DNA of 64,000 nt, taken from Penium margaritaceum (lineage: Eukaryota > Streptophyta > Zygnematophyceae > Desmidiales > Peniaceae). Of this stretch, positions 43,271 to 55,744 are shown piece by piece (within the stretch, counting starts at the first letter, position 1; each line of letters opens with the position of its first letter). The stretch lies in contig SZWC01004800.1 in the NCBI GenBank assembly GCA_023375785.1, positions 522 to 64,521 of the forward strand, in the 5' to 3' direction. Position numbers and translations under genes: made by a program. The notes under the pieces are model-generated. The model was not told the DNA's origin. It worked only from the letters and a program-made list of their open reading frames with translations, and searched no databases.

Positions 43271-44439
43271 AGGCCACGACGTTGGCTGCAGGAGCAGCAC
43301 CTCGCGGGGGCAATGCAGTAAGAGGCCGCAAAAGGGGTCATGGACAAGGCCATGGTCGCGGCAATGGGCCCGACTGTGGAAATGGACAAGGCTGTGGTGC
43401 GAGTTTTCCCACAACTCAGTGACGTTAGTGCCGATAGAATTGGATCATGAGTGTGGAGTCATATTCTTTAACGAGGATGTAAAACAATTAGAATCTTTGC
43501 CAAGTTCAAATATCTCTACTGTTTTCTCCCCTCTTGTTGAACCTCGTTCTACACTTGCTGACCGACATTGTCCACTAAATCTTGCATCTCCAGATGTGAT
43601 GCATGACTAAACATACTTTGTTGTGGCAACACCGATCATTATGCAAGAATTGTGTGATGCGGTACATGAAGCAGACACCCTTAAAGCAACAAGCTCAATC
43701 ACATTTGCAGTACCTTTTGTGGACAATTTCAACCTAGTCCAATTTAAAGACTAGAAGATGCTAGCTGAATTCATACGTAGCCATGAGATATTGACTAGAG
43801 TGGGTGAATCATGGGAATTACGATGCCTGCCAGACCAATTTTGTGTTTACCACAAACTCGACATGCCGTCATTGAGCATGTGCACTCATAAGAGTGGAGG
43901 CAACATGACAAAGCAGTAGAAAGGAAATGGAGCCAGTGCTTCCGTGAACGTGCTGGCTGACATAGAAGGAGGTGAATCCTTTTTCAGCCTTGGTTTATGA
44001 AACAGGTGGACCTGCAGTACAAGACATTGAATGGCGTAGTTTTTGTTGGTGACAGATGTGCGATGCCTGTCATTGGCACTTGCAAAGAAAAGATTACATT
44101 CAATGGTATACACAGAGCGTCACGTTGACGATACTTAACCCTCTTGACCAATTTGACATGGTGCTAGGTGATCCTTGTCTCCATAAAAACAAGACTCCAA
44201 TATGTTTTTAATGCGTGTTCTTGATCCTTTGAAAGGGGCAATGTTTCTTCACATTGAATTTCAAAACAAAAGTTTCACTAGATTAACTTGAAGTTCATGC
44301 AAGCTTGTATGCGCTATAGACCAAGAGATGTATTTCATAGGTGTGTTGATACTTCTTTGCTTAGCTACGTAATGTGGAGGAAACCATGAATGAAGACAAG
44401 CCTTACAATATCAAATCTCTAGTGGCAGATTTCTTTGAT

Positions 44440-45320
44440 GTATTCCACGATCCACTTGCTAAGATTCAACCAAAACGATACATGGGCCATACAACTTTGA
44501 TAAAACAGTAGGTGACTCCTCTGTTCAGATCCAAGTATCACCTTAGTTTATTAGAAAGGCAAGAGGCTAAACACCAAATCAAAGAGTACCTTTCAGAAGG
44601 TTGGATCAAGCCAAGTAGCTTACTCTACGGTGCACTAATCCTTTCTCCTAATTAGAAAAAGAACATGGTTGAGGTAATTTGCATGGATTGTCGGCCGATA
44701 AACAAGGTTACGGTAAATTGTTTCTATGCTTAACGTGGATTGAGGACCTATTTCACCAACCTCAAGTTGAAGAAACCATTTTCCCCCCTGGATTTTTGAA
44801 GGATACCATCAAAGTTGCATCATGGAAGATGATGTGTCCAAAACAACGTTTCAAACATACATGCGACATTGTTAGTTATGTGTTTTGTGCTTTGGGCTTA
44901 CAAACACCCTGGCAACCTTCCAAGAAAAAATGAATCAAACATTCACCAAACAACTCAGTTAGTTTGTCTTTGCTTACATTGATAATATCTTGGTTTTCCC
45001 AAATCAATGGAAGATCACAAAAGAAATCTGCTTTGTAAACTACTTTTAACGATTCATGCAAGAGTATACAACGTTGGATTCCTTGCGATCCATCAAGAAC
45101 AGAAGTTCAATGTAGAAGTAAGACGGTACAAGTTTGCACAACATGAGCATGAACACATTGTCGACAAGATCAGTATCCGTTTCCACCCGCAAAAGGTCCA
45201 AATCATGGTGGATTGGCCATGCCCTGAGAACACTGGGCAGATTAGGTCTTTCCTCGGCTTTGTAAACAACTTTTAACGATTCATGCAAGAGTATACAACC
45301 TTGGTAGCTCCACCCATCAG
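44440..45320 (+). pseudogene. pol: Chromovirus reverse transcriptase
   Basis: Blocks visible are HQIKEYLSEGWIKPSSLLYGALILSP, ICMDCRPINKVT, VQIMVDWPCPENTGQIRSFLGFVN and TLVAPPIRG. These are typical of the gypsy enzyme from fingers to connection. A 47-bp segment occurs twice within it (45031-45077 and 45258-45304). Confidence 0.78.
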
Positions 45321-45399
45321 GGGTCACACAAAAAGACGTGCTTTGGAAAAGAGCATTGGACTATAAGAACACCTTTCTTGAAGTTGAATAGCTTCTATC

Positions 45400-45810
45400 C
45401 CCAGTGCCCGTCTTCACTCTTCCTGACCCATCGCAACCATAGGAGGTACAATGTGATGCGCTTGTAGTTGTGCTCAGAGTGGTCATCATGCACAAGGGTC
45501 ACCCAATTGCGTATGAGATCTGGAAGCTCATCCCCACAGAGATATGGAGCACGTTGCCCCACGTCCCCTCCCTCACATTGTGGTATACGTTTTAAGGATG
45601 TGGCATTGCTACCTTGAGGGCATTGACTGGGGTGTGACAGTCGTGACCGACCACAACCCATTGGTTCTTTTTTTTCCAAAAGCAACAAAACATGGGAAGA
45701 AAATAGGCACGTTGGAGCGAGTACCTAAGCCAATTCTTATTCATCTGGAAACAACGTCTAGGACACATCAACGTGGCCAATCAACTAAGCTGACAGCCTA
45801 TGGAAATTAA
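45400..45810 (+). pseudogene. pol: Chromovirus RNase H
   Basis: CDALVVVLRVVIMHKGHPIAYE and VVYVLRMWHCYLEGIDWGVTVVTDHNPLVLF fit the gypsy RNase H pattern (alignment position of ALR.WRHYL, then V.TDH..L). Confidence 0.75.
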
Positions 45811-46281
45811 AGCAACCACCAAAGTCAGTGGGTGATTTATGGGCATTTTGATAGCTAAAGTGCAAACACCAGACCCGCGTGCACCTCTACGGCAACCACC
45901 TCAATAGAGATTATCCACAATAACAATATTGTAAACAGGATCTGGATGAGATACCATGTGAATTCTTAGTTTTGAGGCTCTTGGAATCAAGACAAGTATG
46001 GATTGGTGGAGCTCGTGAGAATCTACTAGCACAATGAACAAGCTGTTATACAGGCCTCGGGAGATCTTTGACCAAAGATTGTCTGTAAGGTCCACAACCC
46101 GCTTGTGGCATGTTGCATGAGACATTGTAAGACCAAAAATCTCTCTTGAACCACTGTTGATGTCCATGATGGAGTGTCGATGTCTGTCAGTATTACATGA
46201 CATACGACCTGTGTTTTCAGAAAAGCTCTCGTAATAAAAGCTTCTTGGACTGCTCTTACAACTTCCCATCACTAGGACTCC

Positions 46282-46750
46282 ATGGGGAGTACCAACATGG
46301 ACATTATTACTCGTCTTCTGAACACAGCCCGGTGCCACAATGCAATACTAGTGGTTGTTGATATTCTCACAAACATGACACGTTTCATTCTTACAACCGC
46401 TGACATGAACACAGAGGAGATAGCTCGTCTCTACATTGATGGTGTCATGAAAGATCATGACTTGCTGTTACACAGGATCACATATCGAGATAGAAATTCC
46501 CTAGTATGTTCAGGCAAAAGGTGCACGAGTACTTCAGCCATTGTTATCAAATGTTGACAAGATTTCACCCTCAAAGCAATGGAAAAACAAAGTGTATGAA
46601 TTGTACCCTGGAGCAAATACTTTGCACATATGTGGATATTGTGATGGATGACTGGGATGAATTCCTAACAGAGTTTGTCGTGAATAACTTGGTTAACGAG
46701 TCCACTCAACTAACCATGTTTGTGTTAAATAGTGGCCTATATTGAGTTGT
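46282..46750 (+). pseudogene. Chromovirus integrase
   Basis: CHNAILVVVDILTNMTRFI, NTEEIARLYIDGVMKDH, TRFHPQSNGKTKCMNCTLEQIL and DDWDEFLTEFVVNNL match the catalytic core blocks of Ty3 integrases in order. Confidence 0.8.
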
Positions 46751-46879
46751 GTCTTCTTCATTGGTGAAAAGTGGGAGAAGATACGGACAAGTTTCTTGTG
46801 CTCAAGCCTTTGCCAACGATATAGAATCCTTGCTATAGGAGACTAAGGGTCACTTTTAATTGGCTCAGCAATGATAAAT

Positions 46880-47340
46880 GACACACGTTGATGAAAGTTG
46901 CTGGGATATCTCGTTTGACATCGGCGACAAGGTTTTCCTCAGCACTAAAAACCTATGGGTGTATTCGACAGGGGTGCAAAATATTTTACAATAGTGGATT
47001 GGGTCATTTTCCATCGTGTCACAAATTAGGCAAGTGGCATACCGTTTTACTGCATGCACACAGTATAAAGAAACAAGACATTTTTCATTTGAGTCTGCTT
47101 TCTCCATACACGGAAAAAGGAACAATTCAGCCACCACCGACATTTTTTTCTGCCGACGGCAAATACGAGGTCCATCGCCTACTCCAGCTCGAGAACGTAC
47201 ACTCTGGTTTCAGGTTGTTTGGAAATACCACATTCATTGGCCTGGTTTTGGACCTGAACATACCTCATAGGAGCCTGAATCTTGCTCATCCACACGAGTT
47301 GTCAAAGAGTATTGAAACAAGGTTGTATCTTGCATAGATC
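46880..47340 (+). pseudogene. Chromovirus integrase tail and chromodomain
   Basis: DISFDIGDKVFLSTKNL and IVSQIRQVAYRFT are the C-terminal domain. In the neighbouring frame, ARERTLWFQVVWKYHIHWPGFGPEHTS is a chromodomain core (Y.V.W.G..P.H.SWEP pattern). The chromodomain would direct insertion to marked heterochromatin in the living element. Confidence 0.78.
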
Positions 47341-47355
47341 GACACGAGATAGGGG

Positions 47356-48362
47356 TGAACACCTGAACACTGAAATAGTGATAACATTCCCACAGGGTTG
47401 CATTCATGGACAACGACCATAGGAGGTTGGAAACACCCAATATGGTTGTCGAGCGGATGCTCCATCCTCAAATAGAAAGGCCGCTAGTTGTGCTGACCAA
47501 CAAGCTGCAGCTGGGGTCAAACTTTCATGTATGTGTTCATGTTGAGCTAGTGCATGAAATCATTCATTTACTTTCACAATGTTGATGAATCACTTTGTGG
47601 CACTCTCAGTTGTTGGTCATGAACAGATACGGTTCATAATAAGTTGGAAGGAATGGAGTGGGGAAGTCATTTCTGTCCTCCCACCTCGCTATGGCGAAGG
47701 GTTGGTCTACCGCTACCCCTGGCCATCATGAGGGCTGGCCGGTGGCCAACAACTCACTGGCCACTGGCGGGCCGGTGGCCAGTCGACTGGATGGCAAGCG
47801 GCCAATCAGGTGACCGGCTAGCCATCTACCGGCGAGCCACCAGCCGCCGATCAAGCTAGTGGCTTCATCGGCGGCTTAGAGGCTACATAGGCCTCAAGGG
47901 CAAGGCTTGTGGCCTCGTGCCCTTGCCCTCACTTGCACTCCTTGCTAGCGAGACCAAGCAAGGACAAGGGATTGGGTGAGCAAGTGAGAGTGTGAGACAT
48001 GCAAGGGAATTCGGCATGTAATCCTCACATGTACCTTGCACGCGATGATTTTGAGCCGTCGCATTAAAATAAAACTCAATTTTTTTAGTACAAAATTTGA
48101 GCTTCAAACATGGAAAAACTGTGCAAAATCATGAGTTCACGGTTTTATTCCCCTGGTTTCAGACCCGAAACAAGGGGGCAAGGTTAAAACATAAATGGAC
48201 CTCTGGATTCTTAAAATATTTGAGTCTCCTTGCACAGTTTGTTGATGACAATTTCCCCCAAGAGTGATGCGGAGGAAACAATCCCTCCAATGAGATCTGG
48301 AGGCCATTCTATGAACTCCAACGACAACTTCTATGTAGGAGGTGGACACTCAACACGTTACA
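47356..48362 (+). repeat. Right LTR of the chromovirus
   Basis: It aligns with the left LTR over its last 700 bp and ends GTTACA. It shows the GGCCGGTGGCC repeat cluster at 47730-47830 that corresponds to the left copy's CCGGT-rich middle. Confidence 0.72.
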
Positions 48363-50600
48363 TGTTCGATCAACGTCCTGATGGCACTAGACCTCTATAG
48401 AACCACGCCTCAATGTTCTTGAAACCCCCAACTTCTCAATGGATTTTCTCAAAGCGACCACTCACAACACAATTTCATAGCCATTGCTCGGCTCAAGCAC
48501 CTAAGAATCAACATATGCCTCATGGTGTTTCACACCATTGTATGTATGTTCTCAACACGTTCAACACTTGTCAATGTAGTTCATTTTTTGCTAAATGCAA
48601 AACATCCAATTTTTCGAATGTCTTTGCTCCACATCTCATCCTTGTGAACCGTCCATGTTTTGCTAGGCATGAGAGGACTTGGGGAAGGGGAGGATGGCAC
48701 ATTTGAACCACTGAAACAGTGTACCTCATAACCCCGAGTTAAGGATAGTGCAGAACTCCCTTCGGCCTGGGTCCTTATTTTCCGCAGTCCGTTACGGCAG
48801 GGTAGGTGTACGGGAGAAGATTCTCTCTGTTAACAGTGAAACCTTTGTGAAAGTGATCCAATACCGGTTTCACGAGGACAATGCGGGGTGAACGTTTGAG
48901 ACTTGAATGTTCCTACACCAGAAAATGCAACAACGTTATACAATGTAAACGTCTGATTAGGCGTGCATGTGCCAACTATAGTCGTATCCATACTATTCAT
49001 GGCCAACTAGAGTTGTGCTAGACATACTTCAAGGGCTTCCACAAGCTTTTTGTTGTGAATATCATGCCAAGTAAACATGGTTTTTTTTCATGAAGGGTGA
49101 ACGTATGCAACTGCTTGGTTTGCGACTCGCCTAGATGCACAGTGACGGGTTTGGATTGCAATGATGGTAGGTGCTTGTTTCAACTGCTGGTGTATTAAGA
49201 CATCGACTTTGGATTATCATGTATAGCTATTGGTTAGCTCCAAGCCGCATATGTACAAGGACCCAATGTTGTCAGAAACAAGTATCACATGTACTAATCT
49301 AACAACCGAGTAGACCGATGGTGACCTTTGTGTTTGTTCTGTAGGTTTAACAATTCATCGCGTAGATACACTCCCCAATCTCATGTTTAAAAAGACAGTA
49401 CCCAGATTTGATGTACCCATGAGAAAAAACAAAACACACATCGTGCGGGATCTGTTTCTCGCTTCTCATGGGTTTGTGGTGTGCATGATGTGTTTCTGGC
49501 TTGTCAAGTTGTATTGCATTATTACATTTGTGTGGTGATGGATGAGTTGATACCACCATCTGTCTGTTTTGATCTACGATAGTCCAATTCTATTTTGAGG
49601 ACGACCATGATGTACATTCTCCCCACATCACATGGAAATCCAATGGGAGGGCACATCCGGAACAGGCCTCTTCGATCGACCATGAGGCAGTACGGCAGCA
49701 TCCAGCTACAAATCCCTGCAGGAGGTAGTCCACGTCAAGAGGGGGGTCAAACTGGGCACCCGATGCAAAATAAGACCTTTAATGGATGGCTAGATCGTTC
49801 TAACTGGCTTTAAAAGGTTTATGAAAAGCAAGAGGGTACATGTAGGGATTAGCCACAAAATTCAAATGTGTGTATGCCCTAGCCGGCAATCAGAAGAATA
49901 AAACCATCTTACTTGGTGTTTGGAAGAATAAGACTCCCCTAACAGCTGTCTTGGGAGTAATAACATTTTACCCACAAACAGCGAGAAAAGGCAACATCTC
50001 GACGCTGCATGTGATACACTATTGACACGGTGGCGTCTGCCATTTTTCAATATTGACAAAATCCTCTTTTGTGTTACGTATGAAACGTACTCAAGTTCCA
50101 AATACTTGCATGTGGGCATTTTTTTCGGTGCTATCATGGCTTTCTGCGTGGCGACGTCAAAGATTTCTACGTCATCTGGCTTAGGGCATTTTGGCCAACT
50201 GCCTCGTTTGACGATGTTTTGTTCTCAAAGCGTCAGAAAAAAATTTCCACCTTCTAGAAGCCACAACAAAAGTGTCACAAATAGTATAGATATTTTGATT
50301 GTTTTGTCGACTCCCTGACGGTGCTGGACAATGTGAAACCGCGACTTTGTATTCTTGAAACTCCCTCATCTCTCGGTGGAGCTTCTCGAACCAGGTACTC
50401 ACTGCACGACCTCGCACGCATCGCCCGGCTGAAGCGCCGATGACCAAACATAGACCTTGGCACTGTATACATGTGGCCAACAAACTCAATACTTGCCATC
50501 AAATTACACCTATCGCTAAGTAGGAATTACTCAAGTGTGCAAAATTTCCAAATTGTGATCCACACCATATCTTTTCCTATTCGCCATCTGCATTTCCGAC
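48363..50600. other. Region without recognised genes
   Basis: Open frames are short (under about 105 codons) and show no motif on either strand. I see no RNA gene or clear repeat. Confidence 0.5.
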
Positions 50601-50655
50601 TGGCATAAGATTCCTAGGGGTTTGTGAATGCTTGAGGGGGGTTTGCATGTGGTTT

Positions 50656-51800
50656 GCATGGGGGTCTGAGACCCCCGTGCATTGAATGCGAGCCTGCTAG
50701 GCCTCGCTGCTCTAGGGCCGAGCAGGAGCCTGAGCAAAACTAGACCCCTTAAATCCCAAATGTCATTCGGGGTAAGGTTTATCTAGGGGCTGCATTAAGA
50801 ACTGGGAGGTTTGTGTATTAGGAAAAAAAATGAGCATTTCCGCTGGATATAAAAAATAAGCGCTTTTCTTGATTGCGATCAAGCGATGGCCCTTTTCTTT
50901 TTTTTTTGTTTACATGCAACACCCCTAATTTGACGTACGGTTTCATTTCTTGTGCGGGCCCCGCCCGCAAGAAACATAGGAAACCCTACATCAAACCAGG
51001 GGATTGCTTGTTTAAAAAAAAAAAGAGGACATTGTTAGATCACACTTATCAAATGGTATGAAAAAATCACGAGGGGGGTTGACATGCACCACCTTGCTTT
51101 GCTCGATCAGCAGTGCATGCCGCTGACCGAACATGGTGCAACGAGTGGGAATTCTGGTTTTCTTTATGGCCAGGCAGGGGGTCCTCTTTTTGAAGCGTCG
51201 GACAGGGCGTTCTTGACCCTCTAGTGGAATGGGTAGAAGGATTACTGTGCTAAAAAAAAAATTAGCGATGACTTGCACTAAATTGTGTATTGTCATTGCA
51301 GCAGATCCAAAGACATTAGGATAAGGGGTAGGAGTAACAGCTGATACATTTGCGCAAGCATGAACATAAGCCTGATGCCTCCAAAAGTTAAATATTGAAC
51401 AGTTGTATTCAACAAGTTGAGAAAAAATAGCTTCATATCCATTTTTATCGCCATGCCCGATTTGTGATGCAAGTCACCAATCGAGCGAAGCGAGGGGGGT
51501 GACGTGTCACCCCTGCCATTGCCAGAATCGCAATCAAGCAATTGACTTTTTTTTGCCAAAATATAAGGCAACATTCACAGATTCAGGGGTTTATGCTTGC
51601 GCAGGCTCCTCCTGCGCAAACATAAAACGCTACATCCGTGAATCGGGGTTTGTGAGTCAATAAAAATAAACGACGGCTAGTTGCTTGATCGTGAGAGAAG
51701 AAAACCCATTTCATCCATGCAAACTGCTCTCAAATCCTACCCCAAGTAACACTCGGGGTTTTATGGATTTATTTTTGCGTGGGCTCTTGTTGGGCCCCAC
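50656..51800. repeat. Cluster of GC-armed hairpins in AT-rich DNA
   Basis: Five inverted repeats lie at 50656-50680 (GCATGGGGGTCT and its complement), 50939-50985 (GGTTTC with an inner GCGGG/CCCGC stem), 51496-51513 (GGGGTGAC/GTCACCCC), 51578-51643 (nested GATTCA, TTTATG and TTGCGCAGG arms) and 51777-51800. Several are preceded by a shared CGGGGTTTTATG-like string. Confidence 0.6.
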
Positions 51801-51816
51801 TGCCATGAGGCCTAGC

Positions 51817-52449
51817 TGAAAAACTACCAGGAAGCTTCCTAGCCTTGCTGCTCTTGACATGACGACACTGTCCAGTCAACTGGCACACAAGCAAGTAAGA
51901 ATGTGCAAGAAACAGCAAGGGTTAGGCTAGGAGGAGGCGCAAAGTCGCATTAGCTCCAATAGCTTAGTAATGTAGAGAAAAATGACAACAAACAAGCACA
52001 CAGTTAAAAACCTGCCGCGGTGCAGTACGGGTGACACATGCGGCAGTGTCAGGTTGTCCTAAAACAGGTCCAAATCCACTGTTTTGGCCGTAAATCCACG
52101 CACAGGCATCCAAACGCAATGTCTAAACCTAGAGATGCAAAACCTCAAGCCAGACGCTAAACTTATCACACGGACAAGTCCGGCATCAATTAGCATATAG
52201 ACAATACAAAACATACAGATTGGGCTCGAGAGCCAGTCCACTGAGAAAACTCTAGCAACTGTACAAAAACTATAGAGCACCCTAGAAAGCACCCAGAACA
52301 TTGTGGCAACTGTCTAGCAACTGCTGGTGAGTGGAGGCACCACACGTTGGTGCTCTGGTGTGAGTTGGGTCCGCATCTACACGAGTATGGACACGGCTGA
52401 GTGGTCATAGTAAGCTGTACAAATAGACCGGAAAACTCACATCACAATA
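51817..52449 (-). repeat. 3' LTR of Copia-A copy 3
   Basis: On the minus strand it starts TATTGTGATG and ends GTTTTTCA. It shares many blocks with the other Copia-A LTRs (TTACTATGACCACTCAGCCGT, TTTTGGCCG and AGGAAGCTTCC). Confidence 0.88.
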
Positions 52450-52532
52450 CTCCTCCATGACCCGATGGTACGCATGTCCATACACATGCAGAACTAACAC
52501 AAGTACACGACGAGATGCTTAACAATCCACGC

Positions 52533-53619
52533 TCACACACCCCACTGTATGCCACTCTGAGGCAAGGGGTGATGCCCGACTGAATGAATGGCCACCATGA
52601 ACTTTCCGTGCGCCAATGCATTGGTCAGGAAGTCAGCGTGGTGCATGTCCGTGCAAGCCCTGATGACAGAGATCACCTGTCGCTCCACAAGGTCATGCAC
52701 AAAGTGATGCTCAACAGCAATGGGCTTCGTGCATGCATGAAACATACTAGAGTTCTTCACAATGGCAAGAGCAATCTGCTTGTCACAGCGTAGAACAATG
52801 CAAGGCAGAGACAAGCACAAATTACGAAACAGACACTGTAGGCATACTGCCTCAGTAGCCACAGTCTCAAATGCAACGTACTCAGCCTCTGATGAGCTAT
52901 GTGCAATACAACCTTGCTTCCTACTACACCATGACATAGCGGTGCTGTCCAGTAGGGACACGTAGCCTATCTGAATGCACCCATCAGGGCTCTAAGCACA
53001 GTCACTGTCAATGTAGCCGTCGACTATCACTGAATACTGCCGTCAAAAGCAAAGTTTGAGGTACGGCGTGGAAACCACGTACCATACTACTAAGAAATCT
53101 GTGTGAAGGGATCTCATCCGAGGACAATGCGAGAACTATGCAAGGAGGTTGATAGTGAAGGTGATTTCTGGTCATGTGGTAGTGGCCAAGTACATCAGAA
53201 TGCCAATGAGGCACAAGTACAGGGTCACGTCCCTTGTATCTTTCAGCTTTACTGGATCATCCACCTATAGAGCATCCTAACCGTCAGGTGTGATGGGGTG
53301 CAGGCTGTGGGAAATACACCAAGGAGGTGAGAAAACTGCTCCTCCACAACGTGAGCATAACGTACTTGATGCAACAAGAGTGTCTGCTGCTGAAGATCAT
53401 GTACAATCTCCATCCCGAGAAACACAACAACGGGGCCAAGGTCCTTCATCCTGTGAGAAGTCTGAAGGTCTACCTTGGCCTCCTTCACGGCCTCCATCGA
53501 AGGGGACGCAATCAGGAGGTCATCCATGTAGACCAAGATGGCAGTGAAGCACTTAGCGGTATGTATCAAAAAGAGAGAAGGATTGGTGTCACTCTGCTCA
53601 TACCCGGTACGTGTTAGTG
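52533..53619 (-). pseudogene. pol: Copia-A RNase H and reverse transcriptase 3' part (copy 3)
   Basis: RNase H shows AMSWCSRKQGCIAHSSSEAEYVAFE and HHADFLTNALAHGKF. Upstream (53249-53619) lies the reverse transcriptase with TGYEQSDTNPSLFL, ILVYMDDLLIASPS and VVVFLGMEIV. Confidence 0.88.
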
Positions 53620-54607
53620 TATTGAAGATTTGCCCCTCAGCATACCCAAGTCCGGCGCCGGGAGGCACAGACGAGCCACCAAAGAAAGGAAAATTCTTGC
53701 AGTTGGATCTAGCAGCTGAAACATTGCTTGTATCCTAAAATGGAGGATTGTAGCTAAAAAGTGATGAGTTGCTAAATCTGGTGGAAGTTGTTTCACTGGA
53801 ATCGGACAAGTAACGAGGGAGATATGTGCTTCTAAAGTTGGGATGTGCGCGACGGCTCTGGGAGCCAGCCGTGGTTTGACTACTGGTGAATAATTGACCA
53901 AAACGAGTAACACAATTCCATCTGGGGATTTTACTCCGGAAGGCTGCCGAGGCGTCCAATGGATGATTTGCGGGATGTCAGTGGTGCAGTTTGATACCGA
54001 GGGACTTAGCCAAAATCCTGGTTTGGAGTCTGAAACTCAACAGTACAATTTGATACTTGGAGACTCGGTCAAAATTCCGACTGCAAGTCCGCGAACACGT
54101 TTCGAACCACATCGATCCCCATCACCAAAGTTGATGATTAACTCATCAAAACAGACCCCAAAGGCGTGAGGGGAAATCCCACTATGTGTCGGGACATCCG
54201 CGCCTCTGGAATGGCATTCTGATGGGTCCTTGATGTGTGAGTGCACCTTGGTGGGCAACGTGGTGCGCGCCGCCGACTGAGCGGCTGGTTTGGGGTTTCG
54301 CGCTTCCGCTGACATAACGGGGGCTATGGTGATGCAATCGTGCATGGTTTGGTGCATTGGAGAGCTCATGATTAGCCCTAAAAATAATTAGATCATGTCC
54401 ATGTTTAAAAACCAATGGAAAATTGCGTTATTCCCTTCGGAAAAGTGACTGTCTCACAACTCACTTCCATTTCCAGAAACATAACGTGAGGCAACCAGAA
54501 AGCTCCCGCTTAGACTCAGAATCCGTACCAAAACAGAAAGCTGTGAACACCAAGTGCAGACCCGTCGGGGCACATTGGAACTATCTCCACCCGGGGGCCG
54601 TTTTCTG
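53620..54607 (+). repeat. 5' LTR of Copia-B copy 2
   Basis: It is the plus-strand counterpart of 38353-39328, starting TATTGAAGATTTGCCCC. The right end is placed by alignment with 60813 and is uncertain by a few bases. Confidence 0.85.
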
Positions 54608-54612
54608 AAAGA

Positions 54613-54627
54613 GGGTTCTGGGTCCAC
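54613..54627 (+). other. Decayed half-tRNA primer-binding site (Copia-B copy 2)
   Basis: GGGTTCTGGGTCCAC matches 13 of 15 bases of the copy 1 site GGGTTATGGGCCCAC, in the same position after the LTR. Confidence 0.7.
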
Positions 54628-54735
54628 ATCCCTGACCGGTCTACAAATCGCTCACGGCTTTCACAGCAGATGGGATTGTTGTCAGGGACAACATCGCCAT
54701 CAAACTCTAAGGTTCATGAGTGGAATACTACACAA

Positions 54736-55724
54736 ATGGCGCAAAAGGAGACGGGGCCATCCAGAAGTATGCAGGTGCCCCCGGCTACGGGCTATAGAGG
54801 TGGCACTTTGAGCTGCACCTCACGCATAAGGGGCTGCTGGGAAAGGAGGTGCTTGCAGAGGCGAATGCTATGGACACGGAGAAGCACACATTCAAAAAGA
54901 AGGTGCTTATGCTCCTGGTGTCTGGGACAGCCGAGTCGCAGTGGGGCTACTATCAAGGCTGCAAGCTGACAGGTGAAGCTTGGAAAAAACTCTGCACCAT
55001 CCGCCAATCAAAGTCCTTTGCGAACAAAATATTTGCGATGAAGCAGCTCCTCATGGTGAGAATCAAGGAGAGAGATGATGTCATCTCTGCCACGCAGCAG
55101 ATCGAGTCGCTTGCCTCACAATGCAATGACGTGGGGTGGAGTATCGACATGCAGATGCAGGCAATGGCCCTCCTCATGTTCCTATCTGAAAGTTGGAGTC
55201 CCGTCATCACCGTCCTCGAAGGATGGCCAAAGGACAAGATCACCTATGGCACGGTCACAGAGTACATCAGGAAGGAGGCGTAGCGCCGGAGCTGTAGGGA
55301 GTCCTTGTCTTTCTCATCGGCCCTCGTCACCAAAATACATGGTGGCGGAAGTGGGGGCAAAGGAAGCGACAAAAAGGGCGGTGGCAAGAAGGGTGCCAAG
55401 AAAGATGCATGCCGCAACTGCGGCAAGGAGGGCCATTGGGCCCGTGAGTGCCCAAAGGAGACGAAGGCCGGCTGCAAAAACACCAAAGGGAAGTCTCTTC
55501 TCAACGGCACCAAGAACCACTTCCTCAAGAAGGCCAACAGGTGGTGTCTGGATTCCGAGGCCAAGGAGCACACCCAGGTCGAGAAGGTGGGATTCTTCAC
55601 CTACGAGAAGTCCTTTAAGTCAATAGTGGTCGCAAACGACAAGGACGAGCCGGCGGTCAGCCAAGATGACGAGGATGTGGAAGTCGTAGTGGGAGCTCAT
55701 GAAGGGAACGGAAGTCCTCAATGA
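54736..55724 (+). pseudogene. gag: Copia-B gag and knuckle, first unit (copy 2)
   Basis: MAQKETGPSRS, then MLLVSGTAESQWGYYQG, ANKIFAMKQLLMVRIKERDDV and the CCHC knuckle CRNCGKEGHWAREC at 55410-55451. The start of the protease follows (KSIVVANDKDEPAV). It is collinear with copy 1. Confidence 0.85.
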
Positions 55725-55744
55725 ATCGACGGCAATGGAAGCGT

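Larger units (their letters stand above)
39670..48362 (+). mobile_element. Old Ty3/gypsy chromovirus with diverged LTRs
   Basis: The LTRs are 39670-40549 and about 47356-48362 (start TGTTAC or TGAACACC, end GTTGTA or GTTACA). Between them, in order, lie gag (to about 43270), a protease area, reverse transcriptase, RNase H, integrase and a C-terminal chromodomain, which is chromovirus architecture. By eye the LTRs are only about two thirds alike, so this is the oldest LTR pair here. No matching target duplication is found. The coding region is riddled with breaks. Confidence 0.8.
51817..53619 (-). mobile_element. Copia-A copy 3, 3' portion (minus strand, split by later insertions)
   Basis: A minus-strand Copia-A element: 3' LTR (51817-52449), a purine tract (CATGGAGGAG), RNase H and part of reverse transcriptase up to 53619. 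It continues at 60814-61094 beyond one Copia-B insertion and stops again at a second. The remaining upstream part lies outside the window. It is old and broken in several places. Confidence 0.9.

Noticed and set aside
49347-49813. Short frames on both strands as possible host genes
   Set aside because: Each is about 70 codons, without motifs, in a region full of similar chance frames.
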